The translations under genes were made by a program, and so were the position numbers. Of a stretch of DNA of 64,000 nucleotides, positions 22,288-33,470 are shown in pieces. The notes under the pieces were generated by a model, which made no database searches, had not been told where the DNA came from, and saw only the letters and a list, made by a program, of their open reading frames with translations. The number at the start of each line of letters is the position of its first letter. Position 1 is the stretch's first letter. This DNA is from Labia minor (Eukaryota; Arthropoda; Insecta; Dermaptera; Spongiphoridae): positions 38,715,787 to 38,779,786 of the forward strand of contig OY720346.1 in assembly GCA_963082975.1 (NCBI GenBank). Direction: 5' to 3'.

Positions 22288-22462
22288 GGCACTGGACGCT
22301 CGGACAGTGCAGTCGCTTGATAATAATTGCGAAGTGGCAATCGAAAAGTTGTGTATTTTTTTGAATAAATTTACAATAAAAAATATCAATATATGGTTTT
22401 ATTTACAAAATTCCCTTATAAATAAAAACAGCCACCAAAGCTTTAATAATTTAACTTTGTCA
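22288..22462 (+). repeat. Penelope-like terminus with hammerhead-like hairpin, copy 1
   Basis: Contains GCAGTCGCTTGATAATAATT, then a short hairpin (ATTGC GAAGTG GCAAT) followed by CGAAAAGTTGTG, then a shared tail ending in CCACCAAAGCTTTAATAATT. The same arrangement recurs at 28231-28413 on this strand and at 24263-24430 and 48525-48680 on the other. A TGATAA, hairpin, CGAAAC layout resembles hammerhead ribozyme cores reported in Penelope-like retroelement termini. The core is degenerate here, so the ribozyme call is tentative. Confidence 0.45.
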
Positions 22463-22706
22463 GGCTTCTAGAAAAATTATTTTATTCTTTTAGTCTATGA
22501 AAAAAATGTTATTTTATAAATTTTTTTTTTATATTTATATTATTTTAAATTTATAATCTAATTACGTTGTCATAATGCATAGAGAATATGTGTGTGTGTA
22601 ATATTATTAAGTTTATTAATAAATACATTCGCAGTCATTTATTTGATTTAAATTATATTTCACCAAAAATTTAAAACACTTATTCTCATTAAAAATAAAC
22701 ATATTC

Positions 22707-23370
22707 ATTTTTTACCGACCGACGATAGTAATGGATAGTAAGGGAGGTATTGTTTTCACACCAAATTTCACATGTGGAGATTTTTACATATCTCCACGAA
22801 TCATGCATTTTCTAAACAGAAAAAAGTATTTTTAGCATGATGTCTGTCCGTCTGTCCGTCCGTCCGTCTGTCCGTCTGTCCGTCCGTATAGATGTGTACA
22901 GCCTGAACGGCTCAACCGATTTTGATGAAATTTGGTATATTTACTTAATGCATCAGTGGGATGAATTGATCAACTTTTGGTGCAATTCCGGAAACCGGAA
23001 GTGGTAGTATTAGCGATCGACGATAGGAAGGAAAGGGTTATTTTCACACCAAAGGAGATTTTTTTATATATCACCACGAATCATGCACTTTGTATTGGTT
23101 TTATCCTCGAGAAAAATCATATTTATTAGTTTTTTCTTGATTTAAAATTATATGACGTCATCCAGCCATTCATGACGTCACAGCCTGGTCTTGCATATAT
23201 ATTATAAATAAAATAAAATTAAAAATGTTTATATTTATTATTTATGTATCCATATCTGTTTTTTATTACATTAATAGATATATGAAAATTATTTGAAGTT
23301 GTTTCTGTAGCTAGAAATTAATTTATTTCAAACCGTCGGTCGGTTCGGACCTGGCCACAGGTCAACTTAT
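22707..23370 (+). mobile_element. Family A element (HINE-like), copy A6, full length
   Basis: Begins TTTTTACCGACCGACGATAG and ends GGACCTGGCCACAGGTCAAC, TTAT. It has a small duplication (ATAGTAATGGATAGTAAGGG) in the 5' motif, a long GTCC microsatellite and paired TGACGTCA sites at 23153 and 23173. Confidence 0.8.
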
Positions 23371-23692
23371 TACAAGTCAATATTAATTACTACTAGTTTT
23401 TTATTATTTCAGATTACAGAGTCTATTTTATATTTGTTTTAAGGCCGGTCCAGACGCTCCGTTTTGCACAACGTTTTGTCTCCGCAGTTCAAGACGTTGC
23501 AGACAAAACGTTGCGTGTGGACCGGAAAACTGCGCAGTTTTGAGTCCGTCGGGAGGACTGCACAGTTGCATCGATAACTGAGCTCGTGAGCTCTGAAAAC
23601 CGTGACCTGCGCAGACATGTCGTTGCGTGTGGACACTTACTCCGTTTTCCAATCCGTTTTGTTCCTCAGTTTTCTCTAATCATGATCTCTAA

Positions 23693-23957
23693 ACTGACCG
23701 TAAAAATAAAGATATATATTTGATAGTTTTTCACTTGATTAAAAATGGTATAAAACTGCTATATATAGAATTTCAGCTTGATTGAATCGCTGAAAGTACC
23801 GAAATTAATTTTTTAACACTGCAATTCACGCGCCAATAACAAAGAGCCAAATACGCGCTGGTTTAATAAATATCATTTATTAATTTTAATTTAAAAATAT
23901 AATATATATTATTTAATCCAATTCAAATTGCGAGGTAGTCCAGTGGAGACACTCCAT
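23693..23957 (+). mobile_element. Family C element, copy C4, 5'-truncated
   Basis: Only the 3' part from TGACCGTAAAAATAAAGATA to the terminal hairpin (GTGGAGACACTCC) remains, nested in the Harbinger-like element. Confidence 0.65.
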
Positions 23958-24262
23958 CTTATTTTTTTTATAAATGTGAGTTTTCTACTTTATTTATTTA
24001 TTTATTCTTTAGTGGATATAACATAAATATTATTAATTTTATTTTATTTAAAACTAGCTGCTCAGAGAATAATAATAAATAATTAATTTTTCCTTTACAA
24101 TTAAATAAAAATCAATCTTTTTCTAACAATTTTTAAATTTAATATTTTATTCATAAACATCTAAAAAGGTATACACCTAGTTTTTTCTCACAGAAAATAT
24201 TAAAATACTTCTTTAAGTATTTGCACAATAAATAAATTATTTATTTAACGTTATTAAGTTAT

Positions 24263-24430
24263 CACTAATTTATTTTTTAAAACTTTTGTAGTTTTTGTTA
24301 TAATTATTATATGGATTTTCATTTAAAGACCACATTATTTGTAAATATTATAATTATTATATTTATTAAATTAAAATAATAATTGTACAATGTTTCGATT
24401 GCTTATTCTCCAATCGTTCTCAAGTACTGT
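24263..24430 (-). repeat. Penelope-like terminus with hammerhead-like hairpin, copy 3
   Basis: On the minus strand it reads TTGAGAACGATTGGAGAATA, AGCAATCGAAACATTGTACA: the halves CGATTG and CAATCG can pair, followed by AAAC. The tail ATTATTATTTTAATTTAATA matches the copy at 48525-48680. Confidence 0.45.
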
Positions 24431-24592
24431 ATTTCACATTTAACATTTCCATATGTAAAAGGGAACAACGGACAAAATAGCGTTAAATTTGACGAAGCAC
24501 AATCAGGTTAACATTTAAATCATACATACAAATATCCTCTCTTACCTCAAATATAAAAGATAGAATAAAAATGAAAATAAGAAGTATATAAG

Positions 24593-24677
24593 GTAATTTG
24601 TGAATGTGATAAAGTATACATTGGTGAAACCAGTAGAAAGATCTCGACAAGAATGTCTGAGAATGTTTCGCCAATCA
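24593..24677 (+). pseudogene. GIY-YIG endonuclease fragment, Penelope-like
   Basis: The frame CECDKVYIGETSRKISTRM continues SENVSPIIRFVT to a stop at 24675-24677. The VYIGET...R...I..R pattern is the YIG half of a GIY-YIG nuclease as found at the C-terminus of Penelope-like retroelements. Only about 28 codons are recognisable; no reverse transcriptase precedes it. It lies inside the Harbinger-like element. Confidence 0.6.
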
Positions 24678-24994
24678 TTAGGTTCGTCACGTAATTCACG
24701 CAATAATCTTATATGGGAAAAGTCCCGCATTTTTAAAAGCCATTTCCGTGACCATTTTGAACGAACAGTTCCTCTGATGTGTTCCAATCTTTTTTTTTTA
24801 CAATACAGCAGGCGAAAATTGACCACAGGAGAACCTCCTCCATGGCGATATCACACAAACCTGAGCGGAAAATACAAGACTGCACCGTCAAGACTGTACC
24901 GTCTGGACGCTCAAAGTTGCAACGGTTTCATTCCGTCTTAAAACTGCGCGGATTTAAAACGTTGTGCAAAACGGAGCGTCTGGACCGGCCTTTA

Positions 24995-26947
24995 TGATCT
25001 TATCTAGTAATTACATTTTTCAAATTTAAGAAAGAGTAAGATTAATAACTATCTAATTAATTAATTAATTAATTAAAACAAAATAATATATGAAATCATT
25101 TATTTGCAGTAGTAATTTTATTTATTATGATTCCTTGAACAATTTTTTTTTTCTACTCCTATGTATTTATAAAAGTAAATTATACCTATAATATTTCTAA
25201 TTATTTTTGTTTCATTGCGTGCATTATAAAAATATAGATATATGTTTATAAATGTATGACATAATAATAATTTATCATTTCTAAAGCATAACTTTTCTCT
25301 TTTAATATTTATAATTATCATACTAATATCATTTATTATTTGAATAATTCATGCAATTATTAATGAACGATTTTTCAATTAGCTAAGCTATTAATAATAA
25401 TCGAAAGGCAAAAACCCATAAAAATATCTATTATAATTATATTACCAATTGATTTTTCCCCTTTTATTTAAACCACTTCCAAGGCTATTATAATCGATTT
25501 TAAATGAAAATGAAGTAATCATTCGAATGAAAGAAATTATTTGTCTTTTATATATATATATATATAAATAAACAAACTATAACTTAATTAATTAAAAGTT
25601 TACAATGGAAAATATCGATCTATATAACTAGATATCGATTTTATTGCTAATAAAAATGTTAACGAAGTATTTAGTTTAGAAAACAGACTCACTATACCGA
25701 TTATCAATATTTATTTTTCATCTAGTTTTTATCTAATTATTCTTATTATTTCTTTTATTAATTTTAAAAGTATATATTGTAAATTATCCACTAATCGACG
25801 CTAATTCAATCAAATTCTTTATCACATTTTTTTTTATAAATTCAATTTTATGTCATATATTTATTTTATAAATTTATTTTCATAAAATAACTTGCAAATT
25901 CATAGTAGTAAAACGTAGTAATAAGTACTTGTCATTTTTAGGTTATAATGGTAAGATCACGTGGTCAATGGTTATCTAAGGAAAATTTGTAGAGTAAAAA
26001 TAAATGCTGCTTGGTAGCTGCCGAATTTTCTTCTGAAATAATATATCAAGAATTGACATTGAATTGAAATTATTTAGATCAAAATTTAATTTATGCGTCC
26101 CATTTTAATAATTATATATTGGATAAATGAATAATTAACTTTATCAAGACTTATCTATACTTTATTTTAACATAATATAATTTATTCTAAACACACACAC
26201 ACATATAATGAAATTTTAAAATATAAAATTTTCTATTTTTAATAATTTAAATAAAATTATAAATATATTTTTATATAATTTTTTACTTTATTTATATTTA
26301 TAGGTTATGTTTCTTTTTTTTATTATCATTGGTATTCACTCTTTTATTAATTTTCTTTATTACAAAAGAACAACTTTTTCAAATATGGTAATAATTTATG
26401 CCTGCTAATTTTTTGATTACCTTCATTACCATTTCGAACCCGACTGTTGGCATGCATGCATATACATTTTGCTTTTAGAATTTTACACGCATGGGAATAT
26501 TACGCCTGGGGCTATCATCCCTCTGGTACTTTACACCTCTCTAAATAAAGATTTAATCTTCAAATCCCATTTCCGGATATACTTAACATGTTTCAATTCA
26601 ACATTAGGATTATCATTTCTCTTGAAATCAATATCCTTAAATCATGTTTGAATTTCAACAATGCACTTCACCAAGAATTCAAAATTTATAATAATAATCA
26701 AATATAACCAACAGATATTTTTTTCTGTGAAAATAATTTCAAATTTATTCTAAACATATAATCAAATTTAAAAATATAACATCACCTATTTTTAATATTT
26801 TATATAAAAAAAATTAATAAAATCATTCTCTATAGTTTTTCATAATAGTTTATTTTAAAACTATTTAATACTATTCTTAACAATAAATTAAAAAATAATT
26901 TTTTTTTTCACAAAATTAAAATTGTATGAATTAAAATAATTTGAATG
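24995..26947. other. A+T-rich spacer
   Basis: Mainly low-complexity A+T DNA with an ATTA run near 25052 and a TA run near 25550. A more complex stretch at 26430-26660 carries a 60-codon frame without recognisable motifs. Confidence 0.55.
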
Positions 26948-27582
26948 TTTTTTACTATCTCGCCAGAGATAGTATTGCGATCACGAAAATTTTCGATGTT
27001 GAGATTTTGATGATTTTATACGTTTTGAAGGTTCTTGAATCATTTTCACTAAGGTTGAGAAAAATGTCTGTGTGTGTGTGTGTGTGTCTATGTGTATGTG
27101 TGTATGTGTGTATGTATGTAGGCAAGATTACGCAAAAACGGTTTGAGCTAGAATGATGAAATTTGGTACATGGACATTATTCAAAATTCATAGTTTTCTA
27201 TCAACTTTTGAGAGATGTAGCTCAACCGGAAGAGGGTCATTACCTACAACGTTTTGATTTTTTTTCCTCTAAAGTGACCGTAAAAATAAAGATATATGTT
27301 TGATAATTTTTCACATGATTAATAATTGTATAAAACTGCTATATATAGAATTTCAGCTTGATTGATTCGCTGAAATTACCAGAATTAAATTTTTAACACT
27401 GCAAATCTCACGCGCCAACACGTGACGTGGTGCCATCAACAAAAAGCCAAACATGCGCTGGTTTAATATTTATTATTTATTATTTATAATTTATAATTAA
27501 TTAAATTTAATTTAAATATAATATATTATGTTATTTAATCCAATTCAAATTGCGAGATAGTCGTGTGGAGACACTCCAGCTA
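26948..27582 (+). mobile_element. Family C element (HINE-like), copy C5, full length
   Basis: Best preserved C copy. It begins TTTTTTACTATCTCGCCAGA, has a TG microsatellite near 27070-27118 and the AAAACGGTTTGAGCTAGAAT block, and ends TGCGAGATAGTCGTGTGGAG, ACACTCC. The hairpin GTGGAGAC-type end is followed by AGCTAATT. Confidence 0.8.
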
Positions 27583-27938
27583 ATTTTCATTTTTCGTCAT
27601 GGTTCTCTTTCATACAATTTATTTTTTTTCTCTCTAACGTATTTTCAAAAATAAACGAAATTAAGTGAATTTTTAAATAACTAAATAAAAAAAAGACAAA
27701 ATACACAAAAAATATTAAATATACTCATACATGGTTTTCATTACATTTATTATTATACTCAAATCCATTTGATAAAAATGCTCAATGAAAAATACTTTTT
27801 TGTTATTATATTAAAAGAATTGTTTTAAACAATATGTAAATAAAAATATTTTTATGAATTTTTTTTTAAAAATAAGAAATAAAAAACCTTCTCTGAAAAT
27901 ATATCTCAAAATCTTTATTAAAAATTCTTGATTAAAAG

Positions 27939-27988
<50 letters not shown>

Positions 27989-28220
27989 TTATGAATAAAT
28001 TGAGTTCTTTAATTTTACATTAATTACATTTATTATTCAATTTGAGTTCTTTAATTTTACATTAACTCAATTTATTCATAAAATAATTGTTGCTCACGTT
28101 TTGTTTATAATTTTTAATTTAATTGTTTAAGAATAATTATTTTTTCTCCTGTAATTTTGAATTTGTCAGCACGTTCAAAGCGCCATCTGGTTGGTGTCTT
28201 CGGTCTTATATTAATGATCG
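27583..28220. repeat. Spacer with long (TA)n tract
   Basis: A TA dinucleotide run of about 45 bp lies at 27941-27985. Beyond it the motif TTGAGTTCTTTAATTTTACA occurs twice (28001 and 28042), making a short direct repeat, with an inverted ATTTTATGAATAAATTGAG/CTCAATTTATTCATAAAAT around it. Confidence 0.6.
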
Positions 28221-28230
28221 TTGGTCACTT

Positions 28231-28413
28231 GTCACTGGACGCTCGAACAGTGCAGTCGCTTGATAACGATTGCAGAAGTAGCAATCGAAACGTTGTGTAT
28301 ATGTTTGTATTTTTTGAATAAATTTACAATAATAAATCTCAATATGTGGTTTAATTTACAAAATTCCGTTATAAATAAAAACAACCACCAAAGCTTTAAT
28401 AATTTAATTATAA
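28231..28413 (+). repeat. Penelope-like terminus with hammerhead-like hairpin, copy 2
   Basis: Best preserved of the four. GCAGTCGCTTGATAACGATT is followed by GCAGAAGTAGCAATCGAAAC: CGATTGC and GCAATCG form a perfect 7-bp stem with a 7-nt loop, framed by TTGATAA and AAAC. The layout matches a hammerhead stem II between its CUGAUGA-like and GAAA boxes, with changes in the first box. The tail AACCACCAAAGCTTTAATAA is shared with copy 1. Confidence 0.5.
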
Positions 28414-28918
28414 ATTAATAAATAATATTTATTAAACCATCGCATGTTTGGCTCTTTGTTGATGGCATCACGTCACGTGTTGGCGCGTAAGATTTGCAGT
28501 ATTAAAAAATTAATTCTGGTACTTTCAAGCTGAAATTCTATATATAGCAGTTCTATACAATTTTTAATCATGTGAAAAATTATCAAACATATATCTTTAT
28601 TTTAACGGTCACTTTAGAAGAAAAAAAATCAAAACGCTGTAGGTAATGACCCTCTTTCGGTTGAGCTACATTTCTCAAAAGTTGATAGAAAACTACGAAT
28701 TTTGAATAATGCCCATGTACCAAATTTCATGATTTTAGCTCAAACCGTTTTTGCGTAATCTTGTCTACATACACACACACACACACACATACACATACAG
28801 ACATTTTTCTCAACCTTAGTGAAAATGATTCAGGAACCTTCAAAACACTTAAAAACATCAAAATCTCAACATCGAAAATTTTCGTGATCGCAATACTATT
28901 TATGGCGAGATAGTAAAA
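28400..28918 (-). mobile_element. Family C element, copy C6, lacking its hairpin end
   Basis: The minus-strand 5' end (TACTATCTCGCC, degraded; plus strand GGCGAGATAGTAAAAAG) abuts mariner M3 sequence at 28919. The left side stops in AATATTTATTAAACCATCGC without the inverted motif or hairpin, next to Penelope-like copy 2. Confidence 0.65.
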
Positions 28919-29250
28919 AGTGAATTTCCATGAAAATCCATAAATTGTGATACGAAGTGTTTTCTCATCCGCCCTATTCTCCGGATTTAGCCTCGAGGGA
29001 CTATTTCTTATTTAAATATCTGAAGAAATGGCTCGGCGGAAAGAGTTTTGACTCCAATGATGATATCTTCTCACAATAAAAATCAATTTTAATGTCCTCG
29101 ACACGACAAATCTTATTTTTTGAAAAGGTTAAAAAAAATTGGAGAAAAGTTAGACAAATTATTTAGAGCTCAAAGGAAACTACGTTGAAAAATAAAATAA
29201 TTTTTTATCCAAAAAATCACGGACTTATTGACCAGATCCTCGTATTTCAC
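28919..29250 (+). mobile_element. mariner element M3, right half only
   Basis: Picks up the M4-type mariner exactly at GTGAATTTCCATGAAAATCC, encodes HPPYSPDL-like sequence (here HPPYSPDLASRDYFLF, retaining the Asp) and ends GGACTTATTGACCAGATCCT. The left half is replaced by element C6, which lies in the A-run that M4 shows at this point (GGAAAAAAGTG). Confidence 0.7.
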
Positions 29251-31560
29251 ATTATTAAAATAATAATTTAATAGGGGTTTGGAGAAGAGATAACTTTAAT
29301 AACTAAATGGATTTTTACTTATTTTTCATTAAACTCTTAGTTTTAGCTATAAGAATGAAGTTTTAATAAATTAAATAATCATAGGGTTTGAAAAGTTTAT
29401 TCTTTTAAGGGTGTTTTTGTTTCAATAGCCTATTATTACGCCAGCTTATTCATTCATTTGTTTAGAGATCATATTAAAAAGCGAAAAAGTGAAAATATAA
29501 TAAATATAAAAATGAAATATTTTTTTTTAAATTTCTTTATTAATAAATAATGAAAAATAAACTTGAAAATATTATTTATTTTGTTTTTTTTTGTTTGGGA
29601 TATTGAAAAAAAGCCTAGGTACTAAATTTATTCTTCCCCTATGATTAGGAAGGAAAGGGGGGAAGGTGTCGATGGTGCACACGCGTGTACAGTTAACATC
29701 TGTCAAACGAAAGAGGCAACACCCTTCACCGAGGGGTGTTTTTTTTGTTTATTGTCCCTTTTCCTATCCACTCTTCTACATATTGATCAGAATATATTCG
29801 AGTGGATAATAATTTTCTCCCTCCTAGATATTTTCAAAACCGACTAAGTATAATTAAATGGGATCACTAAAAATACATATGTATACTCCCACCACTTTTG
29901 AATATTTGAATGGCCTTAATTATACATCCAAACCGTTATATCAGTTATATTTTTAGTTAATAATTTCCTGATAACATAAAATTAATTAAATTTTCTTTAC
30001 ATAATATAATTTTTAATTATTTTTTTTTATTTTATGTTTTATTCTTTATGCAGTTATAAAAACTAGATTGATTTTTAAATAATATTCTAATTACTAATAT
30101 TAATAATAATTAAAAGAATTTTTGACTGTCAGTGTTTTTACACATAGTCTCACTTACTGATATTTATTATTTATTTTTCTATATATTTATTTATTATTGT
30201 CTTTTTTTACTGATGGCTCTAAAAGTGGTATTAGGTCAGCCCGGATTCTTAGAGCATAGACAATTTATAAAATAGAAGGTGCTAAATGACTAAACTATCT
30301 AATAATAATAAAAAATAAAAATAAAACACTATGAATATAAATACAAAACAACACTGATGCAAATATTAATCAAAATTAAGACAATAATATTATTAAAAAT
30401 AATAATTAAAAAAATAAGTATATAAGTTATTTTTCATTTTTCTTTTGTTAATTAAACTGTTATTCTATTTTTTAGATAAATTATCTACGGTTATTATTTT
30501 ATTTATTTATAGAACTGATCTTTATTTAATATACTACCTTATTTCAAATTAGTACACATTTCATGAAATATTCCTGACAAATTATATTATATAATTTTTG
30601 TTTACAGAATATTCTCTCCTTAAAAATATCCTAATTTTCATCAAAATCAAAAAACAATTCTCATGCTTTTTTATTACATTAAAATTCTATTTTTTTATTT
30701 CTCACGGATTTATATTATTTTCCCTTCTATTTCCATATTTTTAAAAACATCTCGAACATTTTCTGTTTATAATAATTTAATTAACAAAATAAATGCATAG
30801 AATATAAATAAAAAATCGAAATATGAAATGTTTTAAACTAACCTATAAAAATATTGAATATAATATAGAAAAATTAAATAAAAATATTTTATTTACATCA
30901 ATTTATCTTATCACATTTTAAAATCTTTACATCGTTGTGTTATATATACTAATATTCTTTAATATTTTAATTATTTAATGGTTTCTTTCCCATGCGTGTT
31001 GAAATATTTACTTGAATTTTCATAAAATATTTGTATATTTAATATTTCAATTAACATATTAATTAAATAATATTAAAAAAACACTTATATTAATTAAAAA
31101 ATATATATATATAATTTAATTTAGGATCAAAACTAGAGTTTAGTATTACATAAATTTTCTTATAGAATATTAACTAATATAATACACTTACTTATTTTTT
31201 ATAGATTAAGTTTAAAATTAAAAATTTAGTAGAAGAAACTTACACAAATAAAATATGTATTTTTTTAAATGTATAGTCAAGAAATAGAATAAACTCAGTT
31301 CTATATCTAATCACGTGCAATAAAATATATCAGAGTTTGGATATTCTTATAACTAAATACCTAAAAAATATATATGGAAATTAATTTTTTCTTTTAATAT
31401 AATGATAATAAATCATTTTTATTGTATGCAGTATACATTTATGAAATTAGAAGAAAGGTTAGCCTTATTTTTAAATTAAATTTGATTAATATTGTAATGA
31501 AGTTGATTGAAAACAAATCACATAATTAATTTTTATTTATTAATCTGATGATTAATTTAT
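29251..31560. other. A+T-rich spacer with one complex island
   Basis: Mostly low-complexity. An island at 29630-29830 is richer in G+C (GGTGCACACGCGTGTACAGT) and carries a 68-codon frame with no recognised motif. It may be conserved non-coding or an old repeat. Confidence 0.5.
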
Positions 31561-31619
31561 TGTGTTGTTGTTGTTGTTGTTTATTACATATTTAATGAAA
31601 AAAACCTGGCCCTTTGAGA

Positions 31620-32110
31620 AGATAATAAACCTGACAAGTATTCAAAGTTAGATGGGAATCTGGAGCTGCCCAGGGAGTGTTGTATGTTTGAGCTTTAGTA
31701 GACGATGACAAGGTGCATGAGGGCAACAAAGCAGGAAAGGGAGAGAAGGAAGAAAGATAATAGAGAACGGGCTTTCAATGGCTGGGGAATGAGAGAGAAA
31801 AGAAAGATGAAAAGAATGAGATGGAGAAAGGCTCGTTGGTTGGATGACAACGAGCAGAGGAAATACAGGGGCTCTGAAAAGTCCTATCTATTTTTATTTC
31901 ACTTGGGGAGAATAGTAGGAAAGCGGGATTGGGGAAGAGAGAGGAAAGGGGGTGAGTAGAGAGAAGAGGAAGAATGAAAGAATTATGCCACCAAGGAACA
32001 AATCGATCCTTCCCGAGAAAAGAAGATAAGAGAAAGAGGCTGGAAGTGGTGGAGGGAGGGGGAAAGGGAGAAAATAAAGAGAAAAAATCTGGACGAGAAG
32101 TGGTTTCGAA
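31620..32110 (+). other. Strongly purine-biased segment
   Basis: From about 31720 to 32110 the plus strand is dominated by A and G (for example GAAAGGGAGAGAAGGAAGAA-type runs), with few pyrimidines. An 84-codon frame (31705-31959) of mostly K, R, E and M follows directly from this composition and is probably not a gene. The DNA could form triplex (H-DNA) structures. It may also be the degraded 3' portion of an RTE-type element, because RWLDDNE resembles the RWLDN motif seen in those proteins. Confidence 0.4.
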
Positions 32111-32342
32111 ATTTGATGGGGTAATTGGGCTAAGAAAATAAGCCCAAAGAAAATAAACAGATTATCTCCAAGAAGGAAAAAAAACGATTCGTATAAATTT
32201 TACATTTTGCTAGTGGATTGTTGTTCCTTGAGTTCAATTTAAGAACTTTGCCCATCCTAATCATTTTTCAAATAATTCCAATAAAATATTGTGTGTCTAA
32301 CCTTACCAAAAACGCCTAAAAATTATATGGAAATTACTAAAA

Positions 32343-32987
32343 AATAAGTTGACCTGTGGCCAGGTCCGAACCGACCGACTGTTTGAAATAAATTAATTTC
32401 CAGCTACAGAAACAATTTCAAATAATTTTAATATATCTATTAATGTAATAAAAAACAGATATGGATACATAAATAATAAATATAAACATTTTTAATTTTA
32501 TTTTATTTATAATATATATGCAAGACCAGGCTGTGACGTCATGAATGGCTGGATGACGTCATATAATTTTAAATCAAGAAAAAACTAATAAATATGATTT
32601 TTCTCGAGGATAAAACCAAAACAAAGTGCATGATTCGTGGTGATATATAAAAAAATCTCCTTTGGTGTGAAAATAACCCTTCCCTTCCTATCGTCGATCG
32701 CTAATACTACCACTTCCGGTTTCTGGATTTGCACCAAAAGTTGATCAATTCATCCCACTGATGCATTAAGTAAATATACCAAATTTCATCAAAATCGGTT
32801 GAGCCGTTCAGGCTGTACACATCTATACGGACGGACAGACGGACGGACAGACGGACGGACAGACATCATGCTAAAAATACTTTTTTCTGTTTAGAAAATG
32901 CATGATTCGTGGAGATATGTAAAAATCTCCACATGTGAAATTTGGTGTGAAAACAATACCTCCCTTACTATCGTCGGTCGGTAAAAA
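32343..32987 (-). mobile_element. Family A element (HINE-like), copy A7, full length
   Basis: Left ATAAGTTGACCTGTGGCCAG hairpin, right GTCGGTCGGTAAAAA, GGAC microsatellite at about 32828-32862, paired TGACGTCA sites near 32536 and 32556. Close to A6 in sequence, including loss of the same few bases before GGTGTGAAAATAACCC. Confidence 0.8.
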
Positions 32988-33068
32988 TTGTCCAAATAAT
33001 TTCATATTAATTTTAAAGAAACTGTTACTCAAAAATTAAAACAATGCAAAAACTGATAATATATATAT

Positions 33069-33470
33069 TAGGTTGTTCGAAAAGTAATTTTGCTTATTCC
33101 TGACAAAGGGTTAATTAGTATTTTTTGGTACCTAACTTCACACTTAAGCTGTATAACCATTATATATTTTGAGAGCTGATATAACAAGAGTTCTGGGTGA
33201 AGAAACTCAAATAATTTTACGAAATAGTTTTTTAGTTTAAATATGGAGAACAATAAGCAGGATTTTCGCCATATTTTACTTTTACTTCAATTGAAGATGT
33301 CAAAAATCACCTGGGTCAGTTATTTGCCAACAAGGAGCGTGGAATCATGCCACTACCTGAAAGATGGCAAGGGTGTTGGACCATAAGGGTCAATATATAA
33401 TTTAATAAAATATTTATTCATTATTCGAAAATGGTATTTCATTTTCACAAAAACAATAAAATGACCTATA
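33069..33470 (+). mobile_element. mariner element M5, internally deleted, right end lost
   Basis: The left end TTAGGTTGTTCGAAAAGTAA is a mariner-type TIR preceded by TA. An ATG at 33243 begins MENNKQDFRHILLLL, the N-terminus of a mariner transposase, and after a deletion the relic resumes as VKNHLGQLFANKERGIMPLP, its C-terminus. The HTH and catalytic regions are gone and the two parts are in different frames. No matching right TIR is found. This is a third mariner lineage, different from M1 and from M2-M4. Confidence 0.75.

Larger units (their letters stand above)
23442..24991. mobile_element. PIF/Harbinger-like element, 1.55 kb, non-autonomous
   Basis: The ends are inverted repeats identical over about 36 bp (starting AGGCCGGTCCAGACGCTCCG) and similar for more. 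TTA flanks both sides (23439-23441 and 24992-24994), a 3-bp duplication typical of PIF/Harbinger. No Harbinger transposase or MADF/Myb-like protein is visible. The interior is filled with other elements: a family C copy (23693-23957), a Penelope-like terminus and a GIY-YIG fragment. Superfamily is inferred from TSD length and TIR style only. Confidence 0.65.

Noticed and set aside
31705-31959. 84-codon K/R/E-rich frame
   Set aside because: Composition-driven by the purine-rich strand; no domain recognised.
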